Of a DNA stretch of 64,000 nucleotides, positions 55,426 through 62,882 are shown one piece after another (positions within the stretch are counted from its first letter, which is position 1; every line of letters begins with the position of its first letter). The position numbers were made by a program, and so were the translations under genes. The stretch is from Scatomorpha stercorigallinarum (lineage in GTDB: Bacteria > Bacillota > Clostridia > Oscillospirales > Oscillospiraceae): positions 1-64,000 of the forward strand of contig CALXGN010000014.1 in the NCBI GenBank assembly GCA_944387865.1, given 5' to 3'. The notes beneath the pieces were generated by a model. It ran no database searches. It was not told the origin of the DNA and worked only from the letters and a program-made list of their open reading frames with translations.

Positions 55426-57696
55426 TCAGCCGTCCAGCCCCGCCCAGTATTCCTGCAGGATGTAGTACGAGCTCTTCAGCCGCTCGTGATAGGTGACGTC
55501 CGTCCCCCAGCCCTCGAGCGGGAAGGCGGCCATCGGTATGCGCCAGCCGTCCCCGTCCCCGCGGGAGAAGCCCACGTACATCTCGTCGATGTGTATGTAC
55601 TCGATGCCGTAGTGCTCGTAGTAGTCGTCGTGTATCATCATCTCCGAGGGGTTGGCGAAGTTCAGCAGCTGCCAGGGGATGCGTATCTCCACGCCGCCCT
55701 CGTCCGTGAAGCAGAAGTCGGCCAGCGAGTCGAACCCCTCCGCCTCCGGGTCGGCGTTGCCGTAGCGGAGCACCCCGGTCTCGTAGCGCTCGCCGAGGGG
55801 TAGGCTCTTGTCGGCGGGGGGCAACAGGTTTTCCAGGATGAGCGGCAGGGATATCTTCCTGAACACCGGCGTATCCGCATACGGGATGGTGCCCGCAAAA
55901 TAGGCGTTGAGCTTGTAATACTCCTCGCTGAACATGGCCCGTATCACCTCATACCGCTCCTGCACGAGCACGCGGCTGTTGTCCTCGCCGTCTATGCAGA
56001 TGACGAAGTCGCAACGGCGCGAGAAGTTGAGGCCGTAGTTCTGGCAGTATGTGCTGCCGGTCTTGGGCGTGGTGTCGATGGGTATATACAGCGTCTCGGA
56101 GCGCGCGTCCACGCCGTCCAGGTAGAAGTAGATGAACTTCTCGTCGTATTTCATGGAGAGGCTCGCCTCCCCGTCCGCGATCACCACGTCCTCCTCTCCC
56201 CACTCGGAGCCGTCGCCGTCCACATAGCAGACGCTCTCGTCCTCGCCGGGGTCGAAGGTGAGCAGGCCGAAGTACTGCTCGTTGGTCTGGTAGTCGCTCC
56301 AGTAGGGCGTGTTGTCCAGGTCCACGGCGTGCATGGTGTTCCAGGTGCGCTTGAACCACTCGTCCTGCCAGGTGAACACGCAGCTGCCGGCGCTGCCGGT
56401 GTCCATGATGTCCTCATAGCAGTCGATAATGGCCTGCCCCTGCTCCTGCTCGGTCATGTGCCCCTGGTTGCGGTTCGTGTTTCTATCGACCTGGGCCATG
56501 CCGCGGCCCGTGGTGACGCCGTACTCGGAAATCACGACGGGGATGTTGTGGAAGTTGTTGAGCGCGCTGAGATAGGCACGGTAGGTGTTCAGGCGGCCCT
56601 TGGAGTCGTAGTAATCGCTCTCGCCGATGTAGCTGTAAATGTCGGCGGCGCCCATGTTGGAGATGACTTTGAGGATGTTCTCATAGCGGCTTTCGCCGTA
56701 AGCCTCTATCAGGTCCTCCTCCCGGTAGGCGGCCGCCTCCATGTCGAGCTCGAGGTAGTCCGGGTAATAGGGGTAAACGTGGTAGGAGGCGAAATAGCCG
56801 GAGATGAACTTCTCGGTGGGCGTGATGTTCTCGACGTTTATGGAGGAGTATTTGCTGCGGTAGAACGTGGTGGCCGGGGAGTAATAGAAGGGATCCGTGG
56901 TGGGCCAGTTGGAGAAGGCCACCAGCCGCTGCTGCTTGTAGCGGGTGGTCTCGTACTCGATGATATTGTCCCCGACCCGCGCCAGCATGGCCTCGAAGGG
57001 GGTGGCGTCGGCGGTGGTGACCATGTATTCGCCCTGGTAGGAACTGCGCTCCGGATATTTATGGTCGGTGTAGGCCACCGTCACGTCCTCCCACTCCACG
57101 CCCAGTATGTAGCCGATCACCCAGCGCGACACGTCGTTCCGGTAGCTGCCGGAGCCCAGGCCGCGGCCGAGGGAGAGCACGCGCTCGCCGTGGAGGATGT
57201 CCACCAGCGTCCGGCTGTCCTCCAGCAGGGTCTGGAGGAAATCGTCGTCATAGGCGTCGCGGTGGGAAAACTGCACGTAATCGTTGACCCAGACGCCGTG
57301 GATGAGCCACAGCGGCTCCTCCCCCGCCGCCTCACGGGCCGTGTTGTACTCGTAAAAGGCGTTGTAGAAGTCGTCCTGCAGGATGGTGTAGACGCGGAGG
57401 GTGTTGGCGCCCAGCTCCTGGATGTAGCCGAACCAGCGCTTGTATGTCTCCGCATCTATGGCGTAGTCCGTGGCCCACTCGCCGGGGATGCCCACGCCCA
57501 TGTTCACGCCGCGTATCTCAAAGGGGACGTATTCCCCGCCGCGCTCCATGTATATGGTGTCCTCGTCAGTTTTCATGAAGGTCGTCACAGGCGCACCGGG
57601 ATCGACATTGACGTACATACCCATCACGTAATAGGCGTAAAAGCCCATGAAGAGGCACAGTATGATGATGCAGACGCCGAGTATGAACTTTTTCAA
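55426..57696 (-). CDS. membrane-anchored TIM-barrel glycosidase-like protein
   Basis: 756 aa. The TTG at 57696 is used (GGAGGT 9 nt upstream; an ATG nearby is out of frame). An N-terminal anchor (ILGVCIIILCLFMGFYAYYV) is followed by a glycosidase-like barrel: FEIRGVNMGVGIPGEW, LGANTLRVYTILQDDF (about residue 95), and VVISEYGVTTGRG with a probable nucleophile Glu, then TWQDEWFKRTWN. The last 230 residues look beta-rich. The general pattern matches GH2/GH5-like clan A enzymes, but the second acid residue is not certain. It may trim or transglycosylate the exported polymer. Confidence 0.78.
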   Translation of the reverse strand: MKKFILGVCIIILCLFMGFYAYYVMGMYVNVDPGAPVTTFMKTDEDTIYMERGGEYVPFEIRGVNMGVGIPGEWATDYAIDAETYKRWFGYIQELGANTLRVYTILQDDFYNAFYEYNTAREAAGEEPLWLIHGVWVNDYVQFSHRDAYDDDFLQTLLEDSRTLVDILHGERVLSLGRGLGSGSYRNDVSRWVIGYILGVEWEDVTVAYTDHKYPERSSYQGEYMVTTADATPFEAMLARVGDNIIEYETTRYKQQRLVAFSNWPTTDPFYYSPATTFYRSKYSSINVENITPTEKFISGYFASYHVYPYYPDYLELDMEAAAYREEDLIEAYGESRYENILKVISNMGAADIYSYIGESDYYDSKGRLNTYRAYLSALNNFHNIPVVISEYGVTTGRGMAQVDRNTNRNQGHMTEQEQGQAIIDCYEDIMDTGSAGSCVFTWQDEWFKRTWNTMHAVDLDNTPYWSDYQTNEQYFGLLTFDPGEDESVCYVDGDGSEWGEEDVVIADGEASLSMKYDEKFIYFYLDGVDARSETLYIPIDTTPKTGSTYCQNYGLNFSRRCDFVICIDGEDNSRVLVQERYEVIRAMFSEEYYKLNAYFAGTIPYADTPVFRKISLPLILENLLPPADKSLPLGERYETGVLRYGNADPEAEGFDSLADFCFTDEGGVEIRIPWQLLNFANPSEMMIHDDYYEHYGIEYIHIDEMYVGFSRGDGDGWRIPMAAFPLEGWGTDVTYHERLKSSYYILQEYWAGLDG

Positions 57697-57717
57697 CGCG
57701 CATCACCTCCGGCAGCG

Positions 57718-59217
57718 TCAATGGTTGTACTTCTTGTTGGCCGAGTAGTGGCCGTACTGGCGCAGAGCCTCTATGTTCTCGTCCAGCCATTCGCCGCGCT
57801 CGACGCAGAACTCCTTGAGCTGGTCAACGGCCTCCTCAAAGCTGTCGGGGTTGCGCTTGTCAGGGTCGAGGGGCCGGTAATCCTCAAACGAATAGCCCCA
57901 TACCTCGAAATTCCTCTCCACCGCCGTGGCTATGTACTCGACCACGTCGTCTATGTACGAAAGCATGTACTCATCGCTGAGGACGGTCTCTCGCAGCTCC
58001 CGGTATCGCTCGATGACCTGATCCACAAAGCCCGGATCCCTCATGTACATGACGAACCAGGTTATTGCCTGCAGGTGCAGGCCCTGAGGATTCATATATG
58101 AGTCGTGAAAGTTATCGCAGCTGGAGTTCATATCCCAGATGACCATCTTGTATTTGCCGCGCACATCCTTGTAGAGATAGGTGGAACGCCCTCCGACGTC
58201 GTAGTTGCAGGTAAACTCGTTTATCAGGTAGTAATCCGCTATGTTTTCCGTGTCGGCGTAGTTCCACCAAGCGTAGGGCTCAGTGTTGTAATCGAAGGAG
58301 TAGATGCTCTTTTCGTAGGCAGACACATCGTCCTTTATATACTCCGCCCGCTCCGGGGTGAGGTTGGAGAGGCCGGGATATACGATGTCTATCGCGTTGA
58401 GCGTGCGCAGGGTGTACATGCTGAAGGTGTTAATGTTCTTTATGGTGGTACTGCTGCCGCGGTCCAGCCTGACGACATAGCTCACCTCGGCCTGTCTGTC
58501 GTTTTCCGGGTAGGTCATGTTGAGCCGGCATCCCTCGCCGTTGGTGATGGTCTCCACCATTACATAGAGCCCCTGGTACTCGCCGTTGAGGATGACCTCG
58601 CAGAAACGGGCATTGGGGGCGTAATCCATGATCTCGCCGGCGATGTTGTACCACATGTAGTTGCGCATCATGCTCTTGTCGAGATAGGGCCCATGCAGCG
58701 CCCACTCGTCGTGTGCGTCCATGCCCAGCATCTCCACGTCCCTTTTGGCCAGTCCGTCATCCTTCGTGGTTCTAAGCAGATAGCCCTTTTTGTCGTGCAA
58801 ACGGGAGGTGTTGCCGCGGATGCGTATCTGGGCCGCGGTCTCAAGCGTGGGCTCGTCGCCGGGGTGGTTGTTCGCGTCGCGGTGGTCCACCACCCGCACC
58901 TCGCAGGCAATGGTCTTGCTCCCGTCCTCCGCCAGCGTAACGTCGGTGTATTCATACTCCGTGTCGCTCTCCGCCAGCGGCGTCCCGTCGGACGCCAGGG
59001 CGATCCCCGGTATCTCCGCGCCGCCCGTGTCGATGACCACCAGCGGCAGATGTGTGCACAGCTCCGTCCCGCCGCAGCCGCAGCCGGCGTCCGGCGAGCG
59101 CGCTTCCAGGTGCTGGTGCACGCGGTAGGGCCCCTCCTGCGCCTCCACGGCGGTGGCGGCCAGCGCGCACAGCAGCACCAGCGCCGCCATTGCCGCGCCC
59201 AGAGCCTTATATTTCAC
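57718..59217 (-). CDS. secreted CotH-family kinase-like protein
   Basis: 499 aa from the GTG at 59217. A signal peptide (YKALGAAMAALVLLCALAATAVEA) precedes a Cys-rich stretch (GCGCGGTELC) and the CotH domain: IRIRGNTSR, MMRNYMWYNIAGEI, CEVILNGEYQGLYVMVETI and the C-terminal VIWDMNSSCDNF with the metal-binding Asp. CotH proteins phosphorylate spore-coat or surface proteins; here it acts outside the cell. The trio CotH, DUF4956 and VTC occurs together in many bacteria (from general knowledge), and its purpose is not well understood. Ends 21 nt before the glycosidase-like gene. Confidence 0.87.
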   Translation of the reverse strand: MKYKALGAAMAALVLLCALAATAVEAQEGPYRVHQHLEARSPDAGCGCGGTELCTHLPLVVIDTGGAEIPGIALASDGTPLAESDTEYEYTDVTLAEDGSKTIACEVRVVDHRDANNHPGDEPTLETAAQIRIRGNTSRLHDKKGYLLRTTKDDGLAKRDVEMLGMDAHDEWALHGPYLDKSMMRNYMWYNIAGEIMDYAPNARFCEVILNGEYQGLYVMVETITNGEGCRLNMTYPENDRQAEVSYVVRLDRGSSTTIKNINTFSMYTLRTLNAIDIVYPGLSNLTPERAEYIKDDVSAYEKSIYSFDYNTEPYAWWNYADTENIADYYLINEFTCNYDVGGRSTYLYKDVRGKYKMVIWDMNSSCDNFHDSYMNPQGLHLQAITWFVMYMRDPGFVDQVIERYRELRETVLSDEYMLSYIDDVVEYIATAVERNFEVWGYSFEDYRPLDPDKRNPDSFEEAVDQLKEFCVERGEWLDENIEALRQYGHYSANKKYNH

Positions 59218-59266
59218 GCCACCGCGCCCCCTTTCAGCGTCCTTCCATCGCCCGTCAAACGCCCGC

Positions 59267-59959
59267 TCAGCCGCTGATGTCGTCGTTCTGCGTGACGATG
59301 TTGAAGTATTCCACGCCGCCCAGCTCATAGACGGCGTCCGTGATGCTCTTGCCGGAGGCCGCCTTTTCGCTCACGGGCCGCTCAAGGTACCTGCCGTTCA
59401 GCTCATAGATGAACTCCACGCTGCCCTCCGTCGTGTTTTTGGCCCGCAGAATGGCCTTCCTGTCATAGTACTGGAAGATCAGCGCCTCCACCTTGGCCTC
59501 GTTGATGCGCGCGGCGCGCAGGATGAGCAGCACGCGGTTATCCGTGCGGATGCGCCCGAAGAGGAGCAGCACCAGGAACACCACGCAGCTCCCCGCCCCC
59601 GCGGTGATGTAGTCGCCCGCGCCGCAGCAGATGCCCACCACGATGGCCCAGAAGATATACGCCGTGTCCCGCGAGTCCTTGATGGCCGTGCGGAAACGGA
59701 CGATGGAGAGCGCGCCCACCATGCCGAGGGACAGCGCTATGTTGTTGCCGATGACGATCATCACCGTGGTGGTGATGACGGTCAGCGCCGCCAGCGTGAC
59801 GTTGAACTTGGCGCTGTAGACGCTGCCGCTGTGGCTGAGGCGGTACGACAGGAAGATGAACGCCGCGATCACCGCCGCCACGCCCAGGCGCAGGGCTATC
59901 GTGCCGGCGCTGAGGTCGCCGCCGCTCGTTTCCAGTATCTGGTGCAGATATTCTCTCAT
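59267..59959 (-). CDS. DUF4956 membrane protein
   Basis: 230 aa with four hydrophobic helices (about residues 22-40, 51-75, 95-112, 113-135). The central motif GMVGALSIVRFRTAIKD is the DUF4956 signature, followed by a soluble C-terminal domain (about 140-230). Function unknown; it always appears to accompany VTC-domain proteins, suggesting that it forms the membrane part for them. GGAGGG site before the ATG. Confidence 0.87.
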   Translation of the reverse strand: MREYLHQILETSGGDLSAGTIALRLGVAAVIAAFIFLSYRLSHSGSVYSAKFNVTLAALTVITTTVMIVIGNNIALSLGMVGALSIVRFRTAIKDSRDTAYIFWAIVVGICCGAGDYITAGAGSCVVFLVLLLFGRIRTDNRVLLILRAARINEAKVEALIFQYYDRKAILRAKNTTEGSVEFIYELNGRYLERPVSEKAASGKSITDAVYELGGVEYFNIVTQNDDISG

Positions 59960-59977
59960 CGTTTTCCCTCCGCTTTG

Positions 59978-60673
59978 TCAGCCTTCAGCGCCCAGCGTGA
60001 CGCTGCGGGCCAGGCAGTATTTGCTCACGGACAGCTCCGAGCGCTCCACGGCGTTCAGCGCGTCCTTGATGTAGCTCAGCATGAATCCGTTATATTTGAC
60101 CTCCAGCACCAGCCGGGAGCCCGGCATCACCGGATAGAGCGCCAGATGCTCATCGAAAAGGCCGCAGTTCGACTCCGTGGCAACGATCTGGCCGTCAAAG
60201 GTGACGCGGATGTTGTTCTCCCGCGCCACATAGGCCGTCCTCCGGTACTCCACCACCGCCTTCGGGCGGTAGCAGCGGCAGTGCATCAGTCCGAAACACT
60301 CGGCGGCGAAGGGGTCTCCATGGCGCAGCAGGACGCCGTAATCCCCGCGGCAGAGCCTCTCGGCCTCCTCCCGCGGCAGGCGCAGCGAGCGCTTGCGCTG
60401 GTACGGCCCCTGTTTCTGCTTCATCTCCAGCATGGCGAAGCCCGCCTGCGGGCTGTATGTGCGCAGCCTTATCTTCCGCCGCAGCTCCAGCCCGTCCACC
60501 TTGTCGCGGAAGTCCTGGTCGTCCGGCGTGTCGAAATAGAGCGAGCGGATGGCGTAGCCCTGCGGGCCGTTGTGCCGGTCCTCGTGCATCACCAGGCCCA
60601 GCCGCCGGCGCAGCTCCGCCGCATCCAGCAGGTTTATCGAATATTTCTTTTCCTGGCGCAGAACGTCGTTCAT
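59978..60673 (-). CDS. VTC-domain (polyphosphate polymerase-type) protein
   Basis: 231 aa from the ATG at 60673. The triphosphate-tunnel fold of VTC4-like proteins is seen in EKKYSINLLDAAELRRRL, YAIRSLYFDTPDD, RRKIRLRTYSP, LEMKQKQG, KRSLRLPREE and VVEYRRTAY, giving the Lys/Arg/Glu lining of the tunnel. The yeast homologue makes polyphosphate from ATP; bacterial ones next to DUF4956 and CotH are not well characterised. It might make polyphosphate or handle another phosphate polymer. No good ribosome-binding site precedes the ATG; it may depend on coupling to the upstream gene, 22 nt away. Confidence 0.87.
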   Translation of the reverse strand: MNDVLRQEKKYSINLLDAAELRRRLGLVMHEDRHNGPQGYAIRSLYFDTPDDQDFRDKVDGLELRRKIRLRTYSPQAGFAMLEMKQKQGPYQRKRSLRLPREEAERLCRGDYGVLLRHGDPFAAECFGLMHCRCYRPKAVVEYRRTAYVARENNIRVTFDGQIVATESNCGLFDEHLALYPVMPGSRLVLEVKYNGFMLSYIKDALNAVERSELSVSKYCLARSVTLGAEG

Positions 60674-60695
60674 GGCTCGCGGCCGCCGCGCGGCC

Positions 60696-62010
60696 TCATC
60701 CCTCCAGCAGATAGCAGTTCTTTCCCCGGCGCTTGGCCTCATAGGCCCGCCGGTCGGCGGCGCGGAACAGCGTCTGATAGTCCGCGCCCTCCTCCGGGCC
60801 GAAGGCGCCGCCGATGCTGCACGAGACGGCGTGCGGCGCGCTCTCCGGCAGCGTCAGGCAATTCACGGCCTCGCAGATCTGCCTTGCGCAGTCCGCGGCC
60901 CGCCCGCGGGAAGCCAGGCCGTGCAAAAACACCACGAACTCGTCCCCGCCCACGCGGCCCTGCAGGCTCTCTTCGCCGGATTGCAGCTGCAGCACCTGCG
61001 CCACCTTCCACAGCAGGCGGTCGCCCTCCAGATGGCCCAGCGTGTCGTTCACCAGCTTGAAGTCGTCCAGGTCCAGCACCAGCAGCGCGCTCAGCCCCGC
61101 GCCGCGCCCAAGCAGCTCCTCCGTGCGGCGGCTGATCCCGCCGTAGTTGAGCAGCCCGGTCAGCGGGTCGCGCTCCGCCCGCGCGGGCGGCCTCCAGCTC
61201 CTTCTGCCGCGCCCGCTCCTCGAGGTATATCTCCGTCACGTCCGTGCGGCACAGCAGCACCATGCCCGCCGGGCGGTCGTAATAGCGGTAAGTCAGCTGC
61301 TTGCGCGTGTAGCCCCGTTCCGGGTCCTCCACGCCGGCGGTGAGGGAGTAGACCTCCCTGTCGTTGAGCTGCTTCACCACCTGTTCCAGGCGCATCTTGC
61401 GTATCAGCGCCTCGCGCTCCTCGGGCACGACGTAGTTGTTAGCATACTCGACCATCGCGCGCTCATAGCCGCTGCCGAAGGAACTGAGCCGCCGCTTTTC
61501 CAGCTTGCTGCCGCTGAAAATGACGTAACTGTCGTGATGTATGTCCAGGCAGACGAAATAATCGCAGCTGTCGTACACATACGTGTCGATGATGCTGCGC
61601 AGCATGTGCTCCTCGTTGCTCCGGCGCACGAAGAGGTAGGCGTAGAGTTCCCCTCCCTCGCGCCGGCCGAAGTCGGCCGACACCGTCACCCAGTTGGTGG
61701 CGGCTCCCTTCAGATAGGGCAGGTCGAGCGAAAAATGCCCCTCGCCGCCCTCTCCGCGCCTCAGCAGCGCCCGGGCGGAGAACTCGCCGAACAGCCGCTC
61801 GCGCCCCGACGATGTCAATATACGGCTGTAGCGCTCCAGATAATCGTCCCAGTCCATCTCCGTGTCCACGGACTGCGGGAGATCCCGGCTCTGCAATATG
61901 AACACCGTATTGCGCGCCGGCTCGACCCTCAATATCGCGTAAAACCTCTGTGCGAGCGCGGACTCCAGCTCGCTGCGGGCGTCGCGCCTGCTGTTTTCCT
62001 TCCGCTCCAT
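60696..62010 (-). pseudogene. GGDEF diguanylate cyclase gene with an apparent frameshift
   Basis: First gene of the operon. From the ATG at 62010 (AGGAGG 8 nt upstream) the frame encodes about 275 residues with PAS-like sensor parts, up to EERARQKELEAA. Then the reading frame must shift near 61178-61190 to continue as ERDPLTGLLNYGG, LDLDDFKLVNDTLGH and an intact GRVGGDEFVVF domain (ending at 60696). Removing one base of the C run in the perfect 16-bp palindrome 61176-61191 restores a single frame of about 438 aa. Three explanations remain: real mutation, sequencing error in the hairpin, or programmed shift. If restored, it is an ordinary soluble PAS-GGDEF cyclase. Confidence 0.85.
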
Positions 62011-62056
62011 GGCGGCACCTCCTCCTCGCTGCCCATGCGCGCAGGCAGTATAAAGT

Positions 62057-62097
62057 AAAAGCCCCCGGCAAACGGCTTTCCCTGCCGGCACGGAGGC
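62057..62097 (-). terminator. second leader hairpin (terminator-like)
   Basis: On the minus strand GCCTCCG (62091-62097) pairs with CGGGGGC (62061-62067), with an inner CGGC/GCCG stem, followed by TTTTACTTT. It sits about 50 nt before the start of the GGDEF gene. Confidence 0.6.
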
Positions 62098-62115
62098 TGA
62101 TGATGCGGATTCAAT

Positions 62116-62151
62116 AAAAAAAGCCTCGGCGTGAAAGTGGGATCGCCGGCT
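62116..62151 (-). terminator. promoter-proximal terminator in the operon leader
   Basis: On the minus strand AGCCGGCG (62144-62151) pairs with CGCC..GGCT (62122-62131, 2-nt bulge) and is followed by a run of T (62116-62121). It begins only about 18 nt after the predicted transcription start, so it should stop most transcripts unless relieved. Confidence 0.7.
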
Positions 62152-62175
62152 TTTTTAAATCGCTTGCTGTTTTAA

Positions 62176-62204
62176 AGTATATAACATAACGCACGTTTTG
62201 ACAA
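62176..62204 (-). promoter_or_regulatory. promoter of the 22-kb cyclic-di-GMP/polymer operon
   Basis: Minus strand TTGTCA (62199-62204), 17-nt spacer, TATACT (62176-62181), each 5 of 6 to consensus; predicted start near 62169. Confidence 0.8.
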
Positions 62205-62260
62205 GCAATTAATTTACAGAACAGTAAATTTGTCGCAATATTTTGCGCCCCACGCGGCGC

Positions 62261-62289
62261 TTGCCTGCCGGGCCCGCCGGTGGTATGAT
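62261..62289 (+). promoter_or_regulatory. promoter of the nitroreductase gene
   Basis: TTGCCT (62261-62266), 17-nt spacer, TATGAT (62284-62289), then GGGAGG at 62306-62311 before the ATG at 62320. Confidence 0.65.
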
Positions 62290-62319
62290 ATATCCAAACG
62301 ACAACGGGAGGCAAAGTTT

Positions 62320-62835
62320 ATGGACTTCAAAGAAATGGCGCGCGAGCGCTACTCCGTGCGCAAATACTCCGCCCGCCCCCTGGAGCGGGAAAAGCTCGAC
62401 GAGATACTCGCCGCCGCCATGCTGGCCCCCACGGCCAAGAACCAGCAGCCGCTGCGCATCTACGTCCTGCAGAGCGCGGAGGCCCTGGAAAAACTCAACG
62501 CGCTGACGCACTGCGCCTATGGCGCCGGCACCGTGCTGCTCTTCGCCTATGACAAAAATGAAGAGTGGCAGAACCCGCTGGAGCCGGGCGTGACCTCCGG
62601 TGTGGAGGACGTGAGCATCGCCGCCACCTACGTCATGCTGCGGGCCATCGAGCTGGGCGTCTACACCACCTGGTGCAACTATTACCCCAACACGCAGCTG
62701 GAACGCGCCCTCGGCCTGCCGGAAAACGAGCGCTCCGTGCTGGTGATGCCCATCGGCTACCGGGCGGAGGACGCGCTCCCCTCCCCCTCGCACGAGGCCA
62801 GCCGCCCCATCGGCGAGGTCGTGCGCTATATCTGA
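62320..62835 (+). CDS. nitroreductase-family flavoprotein
   Basis: 171 aa. N-terminal FMN-binding pattern ERYSVRKYSARPLEREKLDEIL and LAAAMLAPTAKNQQPLRIYV, then GVEDVSIAATYVMLRAIELGVYTTWCNYY and MPIGYRAEDALPSPSH. Normal length for the compact nitroreductases of anaerobes, which transfer electrons from NAD(P)H to quinones, nitro compounds or other acceptors. The natural substrate is unknown. Own promoter and terminator. Confidence 0.92.
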   Translation: MDFKEMARERYSVRKYSARPLEREKLDEILAAAMLAPTAKNQQPLRIYVLQSAEALEKLNALTHCAYGAGTVLLFAYDKNEEWQNPLEPGVTSGVEDVSIAATYVMLRAIELGVYTTWCNYYPNTQLERALGLPENERSVLVMPIGYRAEDALPSPSHEASRPIGEVVRYI

Positions 62836-62850
62836 CGGCAAGACGCAAAA

Positions 62851-62876
62851 AGGCGGGGCTTTTGCCCCGCCTTTTC
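62851..62876. terminator. intrinsic terminator between nitroreductase and aminotransferase genes
   Basis: Perfect 9-bp stem AGGCGGGGC / GCCCCGCCT (62851-62859, 62864-62872), A run before and TTTT after; serves both converging genes. Confidence 0.9.
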
Positions 62877-62882
62877 CATTTC

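Larger units (their letters stand above)
62011..62319. other. divergent region with long leader of the 22-kb operon
   Basis: Holds a leftward promoter (62176-62204), two terminator-like hairpins in the leader (62116-62151 and 62057-62097), and a rightward promoter for the nitroreductase (62261-62289). No gene is seen. The open frames crossing it lack ribosome-binding sites. Confidence 0.75.

Noticed and set aside
62057..62151. c-di-GMP or other known riboswitch in the leader of the 22-kb operon
   Set aside because: The conserved GEMM core words are not present, and only about 18 nt precede the first terminator, too short for a known aptamer. Kept only as an attenuator candidate.
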